The notes beneath the pieces are model-generated. The model did no database searches, was not told the origin of the DNA, and saw nothing but the letters and a program-made list of their open reading frames with translations. Below are positions 39,602 through 48,945 of a stretch of 64,000 nucleotides of DNA, piece by piece. The DNA lies in assembly GCF_900103215.1 (NCBI RefSeq), contig NZ_FNGV01000001.1, positions 806,001 to 870,000 on the forward strand. Direction: 5' to 3'. The stretch comes from Kriegella aquimaris (GTDB taxonomy: Bacteria; Bacteroidota; Bacteroidia; Flavobacteriales; Flavobacteriaceae). How positions within the stretch are numbered: the stretch's first letter is position 1; each line of letters opens with the position of its first letter. The translations under genes and the position numbers were made by a program.

Positions 39602-39642
39602 CATGACTTTAATAGCCAAATGGCCGAACAATAGAACAGTTT

Positions 39643-41574
39643 ATGAAAACGATTTTAGAAAGATATGATACCGACATTAGCTACAAACCTGTTGGAAAGT
39701 TTGAGGAAACCCGATATGAAAAAATACACAATGTCATTTTTTCCAATTCGAACGAAGCCTCTATCAAAGTTGCTCAAGAGATTTCCGATCTTATCAGAAA
39801 AAAACAAGCGTCGAACAAAACCTGTGTTCTAGGTTTGGCGACTGGTTCTTCACCCATAAAAGTTTATGAAGAGCTTGTCAGGATGCACAATGAAGAAGGT
39901 TTAAGCTTCGCCAATGTGATTACATTTAATCTCGATGAGTATTTACCCATGGAACGGGAAAACCGACAAAGCTATTATTTCTTTATGCATGAACATTTGT
40001 TCAATCACATCGATATTCCCGAAGAGAACATTAATATTCCCGACGGAACAGTTTCAGGGGAATCGGTCATTCAATATTGCTTGGCCTACGAAAAGAAAAT
40101 AAAAAATAGCGGCGGGCTCGATTTTCAGCTTTTAGGTATAGGACGAACTGGGCACGTTGGCTTTAATGAACCTGGATCACATTATAATTCGGGAACCCGC
40201 GTAATTACGTTAGACCATATCACTAGGGTAGATGCCGCTCCCGCTTTTTTAGGTATAGAAAATGTACCCAGAAAAGCCATTACCATGGGTCTTGCAACAG
40301 TGCTAAGTGCCAAACGTATCGTTTTGCTGGGCTGGGGACAAAATAAGGCCGAAATTATTAAGAAAACGGTTGAGGGAGACATTTCTTCGCATGTGCCCGC
40401 CACTTACCTGCAACAACATGGTAATTGCACATTTGTATTAGATGTAGGTGCAGGTACGGAACTCACCCGAAACAAAACACCTTGGTTGGTCGATGAGTCG
40501 CTCCAATGGACAGAAGACCTTACCGCAAAAGCCATCGTATGGCTTTGTAATGAAACGGGAAAGTCAATCTTAAGCTTAACCGATAAAGACTATAATGACA
40601 ATGGCATGTCAGGTTTATTGGCACTTGAAGATTCTTATGATCTGAACATAAAAATGTTCAATAGATTACAGCATACCATAACCGGATGGCCTGGAGGAAA
40701 ACCTAATGCAGACGATACCCATAGGCCAGAAAGAGCCTTACCAGCAACAAAGAGGGTTATCATATTTAGCCCCCACCCTGATGATGATGTTATTTCAATG
40801 GGAGGTACTTTTGATCGATTAATCGAACAAGGGCACGACGTTCACGTCGTCTACCAAACTTCCGGCAATATTGCGGTTTCCGATACCGAAGCTTTAAAAT
40901 TTGCTGAAATAGCCAAAAGAATAGCTCCATCTAAAGAGGCACAAACCATAATAGACTCTATCAAAACCAAAAAGGAAAGTAGTTTTGATTCTCTTGAGAT
41001 ACGGAGTTTAAAAGGCAATATAAGAAGGGGGGAATCATACGCCGCCGTACGTTATTTGGGTCTTGATGATGCCAATGTCCATTTTTTAGATCTTCCCTTT
41101 TATGAAACTGGAACGATTAAAAAGAAGAATCTATCCGATGACGATATTAACCTTGTCATGGACATTATTACAGAAATCAAACCGCACCAAATCTATGCGG
41201 CCGGTGACCTTGCCGACCCACATGGCACACATAAAGTTTGTTTAGATGCCGTTTTTGAAGCCATGGAACGCCTAAAAGAGGAACCGTTTATAAAAGATTG
41301 CTGGTTGTGGCTTTACCGAGGCGCATGGCACGAATGGGACATCAACGAAATTGAGATGGCCGTACCAATGAGTCCCGATCAAGTTCTCAAAAAACGATAT
41401 GCCATATTCTGCCATCAATCACAAAAAGACGGTGTAATGTTCCAAGGTGATGATTCAAGGGAGTTTTGGATGCGCGCTGAGGAACGCAATAAAGATACCG
41501 CCTCACGATATCGAGCACTCGGCTTGTCCGATTATGCCGCCATGGAAGCATTTGTACGGCATAAGTTCGACTAA
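39643..41574 (+). CDS. nagB: Glucosamine-6-phosphate deaminase (NagB-like) fused to a PIG-L/LmbE deacetylase domain
   Basis: 643 residues, more than twice the size of E. coli NagB. Residues ~20-285 form the NagB domain with GLATGSSP, NLDEYLP and GIGRTGHVGFNEPGS; in the last motif Thr169 replaces the Asp usual before the catalytic GH. Residues ~368-630 form a PIG-L zinc-dependent deacetylase domain with HPDDD (378-382) and DPHGTH (525-530). The deaminase turns glucosamine-6-P into fructose-6-P and ammonia. The second domain may remove the N-acetyl group from a GlcNAc derivative, so one protein could do both steps; no nagA is in the window. Regulation by the divergent DeoR gene is likely. This fusion is common in Bacteroidota. 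Confidence 0.9.
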   Translation: MKTILERYDTDISYKPVGKFEETRYEKIHNVIFSNSNEASIKVAQEISDLIRKKQASNKTCVLGLATGSSPIKVYEELVRMHNEEGLSFANVITFNLDEYLPMERENRQSYYFFMHEHLFNHIDIPEENINIPDGTVSGESVIQYCLAYEKKIKNSGGLDFQLLGIGRTGHVGFNEPGSHYNSGTRVITLDHITRVDAAPAFLGIENVPRKAITMGLATVLSAKRIVLLGWGQNKAEIIKKTVEGDISSHVPATYLQQHGNCTFVLDVGAGTELTRNKTPWLVDESLQWTEDLTAKAIVWLCNETGKSILSLTDKDYNDNGMSGLLALEDSYDLNIKMFNRLQHTITGWPGGKPNADDTHRPERALPATKRVIIFSPHPDDDVISMGGTFDRLIEQGHDVHVVYQTSGNIAVSDTEALKFAEIAKRIAPSKEAQTIIDSIKTKKESSFDSLEIRSLKGNIRRGESYAAVRYLGLDDANVHFLDLPFYETGTIKKKNLSDDDINLVMDIITEIKPHQIYAAGDLADPHGTHKVCLDAVFEAMERLKEEPFIKDCWLWLYRGAWHEWDINEIEMAVPMSPDQVLKKRYAIFCHQSQKDGVMFQGDDSREFWMRAEERNKDTASRYRALGLSDYAAMEAFVRHKFD

Positions 41575-41663
41575 CCTGTCAACCCACTGGTTCGAACATG
41601 GTAAATAAAAATGAGAAGCCATCGCTATAGGGTTTTCAAATCCAAAATAAAAGATGCAATTAA

Positions 41664-41696
41664 AAAAAGCCCGTTTCAAATTGAAATGGGCTTTTT
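41664..41696 (+). terminator. Rho-independent terminator after nagB-PIG-L
   Basis: A 15-bp stem (one G-U pair) of arms 41664-41678 and 41682-41696 with a 3-nt loop; the right arm ends in TTTTT. The GC-rich centre GCCC/GGGC plus A-rich and T-rich flanks make it active in either direction. Confidence 0.8.
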
Positions 41697-41745
41697 CTAT
41701 GGGAGAACAAATCGATTTTGGTACATTTAAACCAAATTGAATTCC

Positions 41746-43020
41746 ATGGTGCAAAAAGACAAGTGGGCATGGGCTTGGGTGCCCGTACTCTATTTTACCC
41801 AAGGCCTCCCCTATGTGCTGGTCGTTACGGTATCGGTAATCATGTACAAAAAGCTAGGGGTCAGCAATGAAGATATCGGACTCTACACCAGTCTTTTATA
41901 CCTGCCTTGGGTTTTAAAACCATTATGGAGTCCGTTCGTGGATCTCAAAAGCACAAAGCGTAAATGGTTTTTGAGCATGCAGCTACTCATTGCCATAGCC
42001 TTGCTTGGTGTTGGCCTTACCCTGCCCACAGACATGTTCTTTACGACTACTTTGGCCTGTTTCTGGATGGCCGCCTTCGCCTCTGCCACCAATGACATTG
42101 CTTCTGATGGTTATTATATGTTAGGACTAACAGAAAAAAAGCAATCATTCTTCGTGGGTATGCGCAGTACGTTCTATCGTTTGGCCATGGTCACCGGGGA
42201 AGGGTTAATCGTCGTGTTGGCCGGTTTTCTTGAAAACCGATATGGCGACAACACCAAGGCGTGGAGTATGACCATGACGGCAGCCGCTTTTCTAATGTTG
42301 ATTTTGACCGTTTCTAACTTTTTCGTGACGCCGAAGTATGAAACGTCTTCAGATATTGTCACTCAAAAGCCGAAAGGTTTTCTCGAGGTTTTCTCATCGT
42401 TCTTCACCAAACCGAATATCGGAATCGCATTAGCTTTTATTCTTACCTATCGCCTAGGAGAATCACAACTGGTAAAGATGGCCGCTCCCTTTCTGTTAGA
42501 TACTCCCGATAAAGGTGGATTGGGTTATTCTACCGAGCAATTGGGAACTATTTTTGGAACCGCTGGGGTTATCATGCTTTCATTGGGTGGAATTTTAGGA
42601 GGAATTCTGATATCTAGGGACGGACTTAAAAAATGGATGCTTCCCATGGTACTCTCCCTGAACATACCCAATGTACTTTATGCGGTTTTGGCGATGACCA
42701 AAACGACCAACATTTTTGCGGTAACGGCAACTGTGGTATTTGAGAAATTCGGCTATGGCTTTGGGTTCGCCGCGTTCTTAATGTACCTCATCTATATCGC
42801 GGAGGGCCCTTCTAAAACCTCTCATTACGCCATCGCTACGGGGTTTATGGCGCTAGGAATGATGTTACCAGGTATGATCAGTGGTTATATGCAACAATGG
42901 TTGGGCTACGGTGGCTTTTTTGTCTGGGTGGTCATTGCTGCCCTACCCGCACTGCTATTGTTGAAATTCATCAAATATCCGGCCGATTTTGGAAAGAAAA
43001 CAGCAGAGTCAAATGAATAA
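41746..43020 (+). CDS. AmpG-like major facilitator permease
   Basis: 424 residues from ATG 41746; a TTG 9 bp upstream is a weaker start. Twelve hydrophobic segments are visible. The N-terminal WVPVLYFTQGLPYVLV and GLYTSLLYLPWVLKPLWSPFVD segments are typical of AmpG and related permeases. AmpG imports GlcNAc-anhydroMurNAc muropeptides. The next gene, overlapping by 8 bp, encodes a cytoplasmic NagZ-like GH3, which in other bacteria acts on exactly these imported molecules. This pairing supports the muropeptide role over general sugar uptake. Confidence 0.84.
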   Translation: MVQKDKWAWAWVPVLYFTQGLPYVLVVTVSVIMYKKLGVSNEDIGLYTSLLYLPWVLKPLWSPFVDLKSTKRKWFLSMQLLIAIALLGVGLTLPTDMFFTTTLACFWMAAFASATNDIASDGYYMLGLTEKKQSFFVGMRSTFYRLAMVTGEGLIVVLAGFLENRYGDNTKAWSMTMTAAAFLMLILTVSNFFVTPKYETSSDIVTQKPKGFLEVFSSFFTKPNIGIALAFILTYRLGESQLVKMAAPFLLDTPDKGGLGYSTEQLGTIFGTAGVIMLSLGGILGGILISRDGLKKWMLPMVLSLNIPNVLYAVLAMTKTTNIFAVTATVVFEKFGYGFGFAAFLMYLIYIAEGPSKTSHYAIATGFMALGMMLPGMISGYMQQWLGYGGFFVWVVIAALPALLLLKFIKYPADFGKKTAESNE

Positions 43021-44587
43021 TATTCCTCCCTTAAAAAAAGCAAGCGAGCAACTCTCCCTAACCGAAAAAGTTGGACAGTTTTTTATGCCTGCAGCTTTTA
43101 TCAATGATACGGAAAAAGAAATACAACATATAGAAAACTTGGTTAGGGAACAGGGAGTTGGCGGACTCTGTTTTTTTCATAGTCGTGCCAGCGCAGCGAC
43201 CAATTTCGAAGGCAAAAAAAAGGTCGTTCATAATGCGAAGAGTTTTGATACGTTACAGGGCTTAATCAAACGCTATCAAAAAGCGTCCAAATATCCCCTT
43301 TTAATAGCCATCGATGCCGAATGGGGCCTTGCAATGCGCATTGAAAATACCCCTCAATATCCATACGCAATTACTCTAGGAGCTATTCAAGATAACAACG
43401 AGCTTATTTTTGAAGTTGGTAAAAATATTGCTTTGGATTGCAAAGCAGCGGGCATCCATTGGAATTTGGCCCCTGTAGTCGACTTGAATAACAATCCCGA
43501 TAATCCGGTCATCGGTTATCGTTCCTTTGGGGAGGATAAAAACCAAATTGTCGAAAAAGCCAGGGCTTTTATTCAGGGAACACAAAGCGAAGGTGTTCTG
43601 ACCAGTATCAAGCACTTTCCGGGGCATGGTGATACGGCTACCGATTCACATCTAGGACTTCCCTTGATCAGTAAATCAAAGGAAGCGTTGGTGGAAAACG
43701 AACTCTATCCGTTTCAAAAACTAATGGATGAAGGAGTCGATTCTATCATGGTCGGACATTTATCGGTCCCTGCACTGGCCGAAGGAAAAATGACTCCTTC
43801 AAGTATCTCCAAGGCTATCATCAAAGGGGTATTGAGAAAGGAGATGGGGTATACAGGAGTTGTTATTTCAGATGCCCTGAATATGCATGCCGTATCGAAA
43901 AATTATCCGGTAAAAGGCGAATTGGAATGGCTGGCTTTTGACGCGGGGAATGATGTACTTTGTTTTTCGGAACACTGCCCCGAAGGCATTCAGACTATCC
44001 TCAAAAAAGCTTCCGAAAAGCAAATTGAAGAAAGCTTTCAACGTATCTGGAAACTCAAGGAAACGGCAATTCACATTACAACTTCATATTCTAGTTCAGC
44101 ACTTAAAACCGATGATGAACTGAATATAAAACTAGCCCATCAAAGCTTAACACTTTTCAAAGGCACAAAAGAAGCATTATCCGAGTTCTACACTACTTCT
44201 TTTACGGGTATTCAAAATTCACATAACACGGATAATCAGTTTTTTAAAACACTATCAGAAAATAAAAAATTCAAACACTGTACCTTAAACGGTACGGAGA
44301 CTATAAGTGGAGAAAACGTTCTTTTGGCTTTATTTCCAAAGCAAATCAAACCTGCCCATAATTTTGGATTTACCGATAAAGAAATTACAGCGATAAACAC
44401 ACTTTTCAGAACCAAAAATGTCGCACTGTATCTGTTCGGAAACCCGTATGCACTTAATCTTTTTGACACAAAAAACGCCAAAGCCATAATCATCGCATAT
44501 CAAAACTTCACGACCTTTCAAAAAGTTGCTTCCGCCCATTTTTTAGGGCAATTTGAAGCTCTGGGAAAACTGCCAGTGCACCTATAA
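43013..44587 (+). CDS. nagZ: Cytoplasmic GH3 beta-N-acetylglucosaminidase (NagZ-like)
   Basis: 524 residues from ATG 43013, which overlaps the permease stop by 8 bp (ATGAATAA). No signal peptide is present, unlike the secreted GH3 at the window start. The catalytic domain has IDAEWGLAMR, the loop KHFPGHGDTATDSH with the NagZ His/Asp dyad, and VVISDALNM with the nucleophile Asp. A ~160-residue C-terminal domain follows. It should cleave GlcNAc from GlcNAc-anhydroMurNAc imported by the upstream permease, feeding anmK and murQ. Translational coupling with the permease is likely. Confidence 0.9.
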   Translation: MNNIPPLKKASEQLSLTEKVGQFFMPAAFINDTEKEIQHIENLVREQGVGGLCFFHSRASAATNFEGKKKVVHNAKSFDTLQGLIKRYQKASKYPLLIAIDAEWGLAMRIENTPQYPYAITLGAIQDNNELIFEVGKNIALDCKAAGIHWNLAPVVDLNNNPDNPVIGYRSFGEDKNQIVEKARAFIQGTQSEGVLTSIKHFPGHGDTATDSHLGLPLISKSKEALVENELYPFQKLMDEGVDSIMVGHLSVPALAEGKMTPSSISKAIIKGVLRKEMGYTGVVISDALNMHAVSKNYPVKGELEWLAFDAGNDVLCFSEHCPEGIQTILKKASEKQIEESFQRIWKLKETAIHITTSYSSSALKTDDELNIKLAHQSLTLFKGTKEALSEFYTTSFTGIQNSHNTDNQFFKTLSENKKFKHCTLNGTETISGENVLLALFPKQIKPAHNFGFTDKEITAINTLFRTKNVALYLFGNPYALNLFDTKNAKAIIIAYQNFTTFQKVASAHFLGQFEALGKLPVHL

Positions 44588-44657
44588 CATCGAGGTTATA
44601 CTACCCTTGACTACGTCAAAATTTCACTTTTCTTTCCTAAATGTAATTTTAAGCTAG

Positions 44658-44675
44658 TTTGGGAGCGCTCCTAAA
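44658..44675. terminator. Possible bidirectional terminator between convergent genes
   Basis: The 10-bp palindrome GGAGCGCTCC (44662-44671), with TTT/AAA flanks, lies in the 112-bp gap between nagZ and the convergent propeller-cupredoxin gene. A T-run starts at 44681 on the plus strand. The near-absent loop weakens the call. Confidence 0.3.
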
Positions 44676-44699
44676 GGCCATTTTTTACGCGGAATCTTA

Positions 44700-46658
44700 C
44701 TATTCTACAATCAATTTGGCTCTCATCACGGAAGAATGTCCAGGAAACGTACACACGATCCAATACTCACCGGGAGTTTCGGGAATCTGCACATAAATCG
44801 TCTCTGAAGATTCAGGCTGTAAAATTCCGGTATGGTTGAGAACCAAATCGGTATCAGGCACATAATTATTGTCAGGGCCATCTAAACCAAGAAGCAAGGC
44901 CAATCTACCCACTTCATCCACGGATTCTTTTCCTTTTTTGGTAATGACAAGATTGTGGAGCATATCGTCATTATTATTGAAGGTCAGCTCAAGTTTTGTA
45001 CCTCGTTTGATACGTACTTCGGTCACATCATATTTTAAGCCGGGCAGGGTTCCGATGACCATCTGCTCTTCGGCACCATTGGTCCAACTAGCAGGCATTT
45101 CAACTGTTCTTTTCGGTTGTGCCGCTCCCTTACCCGAGAAGGGCATAGTGGACATAGAAGGAGATTTTAGTGTTCCTCCCGGCACTTCGTTCAACGTATA
45201 ATAACCCGTATCGTGTAGCAACAACTCCCCCGAAGTCGCCTTTAACTCAGGAATTTCCAGCTGATGTATGAATCCTAAACGCATACCGTGGGCGGTCAAT
45301 TTTACCGAACGTCCATCTGGGGCTACTTCGGCATTCGCTATCATGCCCATCTCGCGATCAATAATATCGCTTCCGTAGATATAGTGATAGTTGTAGGTAA
45401 ATGTAGTAAGCTTATAGTTGGCCGGATTACTGGCCATGGTTTTATTAACGGGTTTGGTAAATTCAAGTTGGAAGCCATCATCCAACGCCTTCATCGATTT
45501 TATTTCAAAAGGCATTTTACCTGTCCACTTTAAACGTTGAAGTCCGTAAGGAGCTTTTCCCGTAGCAGACCAACCTCTGCTAGTCATACCAACGAACATG
45601 CTGGCATCACTACCCCATAGCATACGTAAAATACCAGAGGAGAAACCTTCGCGAAATGCAAATGACGCCCCTTGATATACTCCGTTAACTTTTTCCATAA
45701 AGACGCGCATAATTTTGCTGTGCCCTTGGTCACCTACGAACATTTGTCCTTCAAAAGGACCAAACTTGCCTTTTGTAGTATCATACACGATATCGGAAGT
45801 AGAAATACCTAAAATCGTATGTGGAAACCATACTGCCGGAGCCTTTAGTTCAGGAACTTTTTTGGCATACTCGTAAAGGGTCAACCCCGATTCCTTTTCA
45901 ATTTCATCCTGCTTCAATTTCAGGGGTGAATTAGGTTCACCAGTCCAACGCAGTCCTTCCGGATTACCGGCAAAAGTGCCTTTTTCCAAATGTGTCATTC
46001 TTCCGGAGGCTACCCAATCGCCTTGATTCTCGGTATAAAAAACATCGCCCTCTGGATTGATCTGAAAACCTGAGGGCGATCGTAACCCTGTAGCGATAGG
46101 TTCCATCTCACCTTTTGGGGTAATTTTTAACAACCAACCACGCCATTTTACCAAACTAGATCCATGACCTATCCAAGAAAGGTTAAGCGTCACCAACATA
46201 TCCCCATTATCCATAAACTTGGGACCGTAAGAGTAATCGTGGTAGTTACCCGATAACGGCCAAGAGTAAATAGTTTTGTACAAATCGGCTTTACCGTCCC
46301 CATTTTTGTCTTCCAAACGGGTGAGTTCCCCTCTTTGGGAAAGATAAAAGCTATTGTCTTTGAAATTGAGTCCGAGTGGCTCATGCAACCCGTGTGCAAA
46401 CCGATTATAGATAGGGTTTTTCCCATAAGGCTTGTCGATCACCCACACTTCACCCCTTCGTGTCGAAACGCCCAATTGATCCTTGTTGTTCAGTGCCAAT
46501 CCACCAACTTCCAATAAAACATCATCAGGTATCGGGACATCGATAATATCGTAATAGGCCGCTTCTTTCTTGGCCATTTCAGAAAGGTCTTGCGCGGAAA
46601 CAAAAGAACCTAAATTTATTATAAAGACGAGTGCTACTATTTTTTTGCTGATCTGCAT
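44700..46658 (-). CDS. Exported beta-propeller sugar-dehydrogenase-like protein with C-terminal cupredoxin domain
   Basis: 652 residues. The signal peptide ends near FVSAQD. Residues ~35-400 resemble the glucose/sorbosone dehydrogenase-type propeller (GLALNNKDQLGVSTRRGEVW, GLRSPSGFQINPEGDVFYTENQG). The C-terminal ~110 residues form a plastocyanin/azurin-like domain with type-1 copper ligands His568, Cys636, His641 and Met645 (CTFPGHSSVM). This architecture suggests that electrons from oxidation of a sugar or sugar derivative pass to bound copper. Whether the propeller still binds PQQ is not visible. It is the second gene of an operon with the DUF1080 lipoprotein (14-bp gap). Confidence 0.82.
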   Translation of the reverse strand: MQISKKIVALVFIINLGSFVSAQDLSEMAKKEAAYYDIIDVPIPDDVLLEVGGLALNNKDQLGVSTRRGEVWVIDKPYGKNPIYNRFAHGLHEPLGLNFKDNSFYLSQRGELTRLEDKNGDGKADLYKTIYSWPLSGNYHDYSYGPKFMDNGDMLVTLNLSWIGHGSSLVKWRGWLLKITPKGEMEPIATGLRSPSGFQINPEGDVFYTENQGDWVASGRMTHLEKGTFAGNPEGLRWTGEPNSPLKLKQDEIEKESGLTLYEYAKKVPELKAPAVWFPHTILGISTSDIVYDTTKGKFGPFEGQMFVGDQGHSKIMRVFMEKVNGVYQGASFAFREGFSSGILRMLWGSDASMFVGMTSRGWSATGKAPYGLQRLKWTGKMPFEIKSMKALDDGFQLEFTKPVNKTMASNPANYKLTTFTYNYHYIYGSDIIDREMGMIANAEVAPDGRSVKLTAHGMRLGFIHQLEIPELKATSGELLLHDTGYYTLNEVPGGTLKSPSMSTMPFSGKGAAQPKRTVEMPASWTNGAEEQMVIGTLPGLKYDVTEVRIKRGTKLELTFNNNDDMLHNLVITKKGKESVDEVGRLALLLGLDGPDNNYVPDTDLVLNHTGILQPESSETIYVQIPETPGEYWIVCTFPGHSSVMRAKLIVE

Positions 46659-46672
46659 GTTTTTCTTTTTAT

Positions 46673-48559
46673 TTACCAGATAATGCTGTAATTCATACTA
46701 TGCTCCCCCGCCCCTACTTTTACGAGCAGCTCATCTTTGCCGTTGACATGACGTATCATAGGTTTTAAACTGTCGTTTCCTGAAAAGTCAACGAAATAAC
46801 TTTCGTCATTTATGATATAAGTACCGTCTGGCAAGGCCTCTATTTTAGAACCATCGGCTATTTTATGCCATATTTCCTTATCTCCAGAAATCGTAATCGT
46901 ACGTTTTAAGCCCCTTTTGGCCTTAACAGGAACAAATCGGTCTTTAATGACCGTGCCGTTGATTTCATGTGAAAAGGTAGGCACTCCCTTAGCATCGAAT
47001 TCGTACCCCAATTGTTTTTGTACCACGTTCTCAGGAATACTGTCGCGCCAGACCGTTAGATCATCTTTTAAAAATTCAAAATCTGGGTCTCCATGTACCG
47101 AAACACTAAAAGCACCCGGAACGGCGAGTTGTTCAATTCCCCGAGAATGCCACATTTGGGTCGTATTGAGAAAACTACCGTCCCAAGCCTTTATAAGCGA
47201 ACCAAAGGCCAAATCATAGGCGTAATGGATGCCTTCGGGCATACCCACTGAAATGACATGTGTTCTTTTGTGTCCCTCGTGCATTACAAAGCCGCGTTGG
47301 GTTACCGGCTCATCGGCGACGGCTACCATAATTTCATTAGCCGGTTTGCCCCTTCGAAGATCGAGCGAACCAGCAGCTGTCAAATTTTGTTTCTGTAGAC
47401 CGGGTCCTTCTACGGAAAGCGTAAGGCCTCGATTCCAACGGTTGTGTTTATTGTATAACAACTTGAAAGGCACCTTACCTTTCTTTAGTGTCACTGTTGC
47501 GAATCCCGGCGAATCCAAATCATAACTTCCGTTAAAGCTGACCAACGTATCATTCTCGATTAGAAACGCTCCTCCTGCCTGGTTTACTTTGAAATCAAAA
47601 AGATAGTCACCATTTTCAGGTATAGACAACTCCCCTGTATAAACCAACAATTTCTGTGGTCTTTCTCCCGTAGCCATATGAGAAGAAATTGAATCGGTAG
47701 TAATTTCTCGAATTGGTGTTAAACTATCGATATTAGGAAATGTCTGTGATTCATTTTCATATTCGGCCATTTTTACCCCTTCCAAAGAAACTTCCTTTTC
47801 TTGATACAGTTTGTACCTTATATTTTTTACTGCAACCGGTCCGTGGTCACCTTGGATCATCAATGGACCCATAGGTTTTTCATCAGTAAATGCGGCGGAG
47901 CGTGTCGGTCCGGTCACTTCTATATTTTCATGAAGCAACTCCCCGTTCAAACGCACCTCTTCAAACCAGGCATTTTTTATTTTTTTTCCGCTAGAGTCGA
48001 ACTTGGGTGCATGAAAGATAATTTTAAAGTGCTGCCAAAGTCCGGGTGTCTTTGCTACGTTGACCCTAGGAGCATGACCCTCGTAGCCTTTATCTTCATT
48101 TTCATCGTGACGCTGATAAATACCACCAATATCAGAATACTTCGGTTCCTTTACTCCCCAGCTGTCAAAAAGTTGTACCTCATAGCGGCCCTGAAAATAC
48201 AATCCTGAATTGGAGTTAACAGGCATCATTACATCTAACTCCAATTCAATATCTCCGTGCTCAAATCCAGTAAAAAGATGGCCTCTTTTAGTATCATCAG
48301 GTAAATTAATCAATACACCGGTACCCGGGGAACCTGTAATCGTCTTCTCTTTTGCACGGTCAACATAGGCGCTACCGACTATTTGCCAATTGTCCGTAGT
48401 TTCTTTAAAGCCCGATATATCGTTTAATTCAAGCGTTGTAAATGGCAACAACTGAATGGGCTGCTCTTCGGCGGTTTCTTTTACTTCTGAAACTTTTTCA
48501 GTACACGAAGCAAGCATCGAAAACAATAACAGGTAAATGAGATATTTTGAATAGTTCAT
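46673..48559 (-). CDS. DUF1080 (3-keto-disaccharide hydrolase family) lipoprotein
   Basis: 628 residues; the lipobox is LASC, so a lipid-anchored envelope protein is expected. Residues ~35-250 are a DUF1080 domain with a concanavalin-like strand pattern: GDIELELDVMMPVNSNSGLYFQG, GIYQRHDEN and WQHFKIIFHAP. A PA14-like or sandwich region (about 290-400) and a C-terminal domain (about 410-628, with MWHSRGIEQLAVPG) follow; I cannot name the last one. Family members hydrolyse 3-keto-glycosides, which are products of sugar dehydrogenases. The next gene encodes a dehydrogenase-like propeller, so the pair may oxidise and split glycosides. This is an inference. Confidence 0.8.
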   Translation of the reverse strand: MNYSKYLIYLLLFSMLASCTEKVSEVKETAEEQPIQLLPFTTLELNDISGFKETTDNWQIVGSAYVDRAKEKTITGSPGTGVLINLPDDTKRGHLFTGFEHGDIELELDVMMPVNSNSGLYFQGRYEVQLFDSWGVKEPKYSDIGGIYQRHDENEDKGYEGHAPRVNVAKTPGLWQHFKIIFHAPKFDSSGKKIKNAWFEEVRLNGELLHENIEVTGPTRSAAFTDEKPMGPLMIQGDHGPVAVKNIRYKLYQEKEVSLEGVKMAEYENESQTFPNIDSLTPIREITTDSISSHMATGERPQKLLVYTGELSIPENGDYLFDFKVNQAGGAFLIENDTLVSFNGSYDLDSPGFATVTLKKGKVPFKLLYNKHNRWNRGLTLSVEGPGLQKQNLTAAGSLDLRRGKPANEIMVAVADEPVTQRGFVMHEGHKRTHVISVGMPEGIHYAYDLAFGSLIKAWDGSFLNTTQMWHSRGIEQLAVPGAFSVSVHGDPDFEFLKDDLTVWRDSIPENVVQKQLGYEFDAKGVPTFSHEINGTVIKDRFVPVKAKRGLKRTITISGDKEIWHKIADGSKIEALPDGTYIINDESYFVDFSGNDSLKPMIRHVNGKDELLVKVGAGEHSMNYSIIW

Positions 48560-48945
48560 CAGGTGGTTTTAATAAAAAAAGAGCAACGGTTTTTGATTTT
48601 AATCACAAAAAAAATAGAAAACTAACAGATATGTTCAAGAATTAGCAGCGCTAATGTATGTCTTTTTGAGTTTAATGCAAAAAAGGAATTCCAATCGGCC
48701 AAACGTTTATTTGAGCATAAGACATTTCGAAAAATAGCTACTCCAGTTTTATGTATTTTTGAAAAAACGGGATGTAAAACAAAAATATGATAATGGTTAC
48801 AATTGAACCGTTCAGTTGAAATCAAAAAAATGCAGGTTTCACACCTGTGGAAAGATTTTGAATTTCACTTATCCATACGGACAAAAAAAATTAAAAAATC
48901 AAGAGAACAACTTTTTAGCCACTTGAAAAGGTTTAAATCAGTTTT
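48560..48945. other. 386-bp AT-rich intergenic region, no gene found
   Basis: This divergent region between the DUF1080 operon and anmK is AT-rich. A possible -7 element for the minus strand lies at 48780-48787 (TATTTTTG), far from the ATG, and a weak inverted repeat CAGGT/ACCTG lies at 48833-48847. A 67-codon minus-strand frame (48622-48825) has no protein-like features. I see no RNA gene. Confidence 0.5.

Noticed and set aside
48622-48825. 67-codon minus-strand frame upstream of the DUF1080 gene
   Set aside because: No recognisable motif, signal or good start context; consistent with chance in AT-rich DNA.
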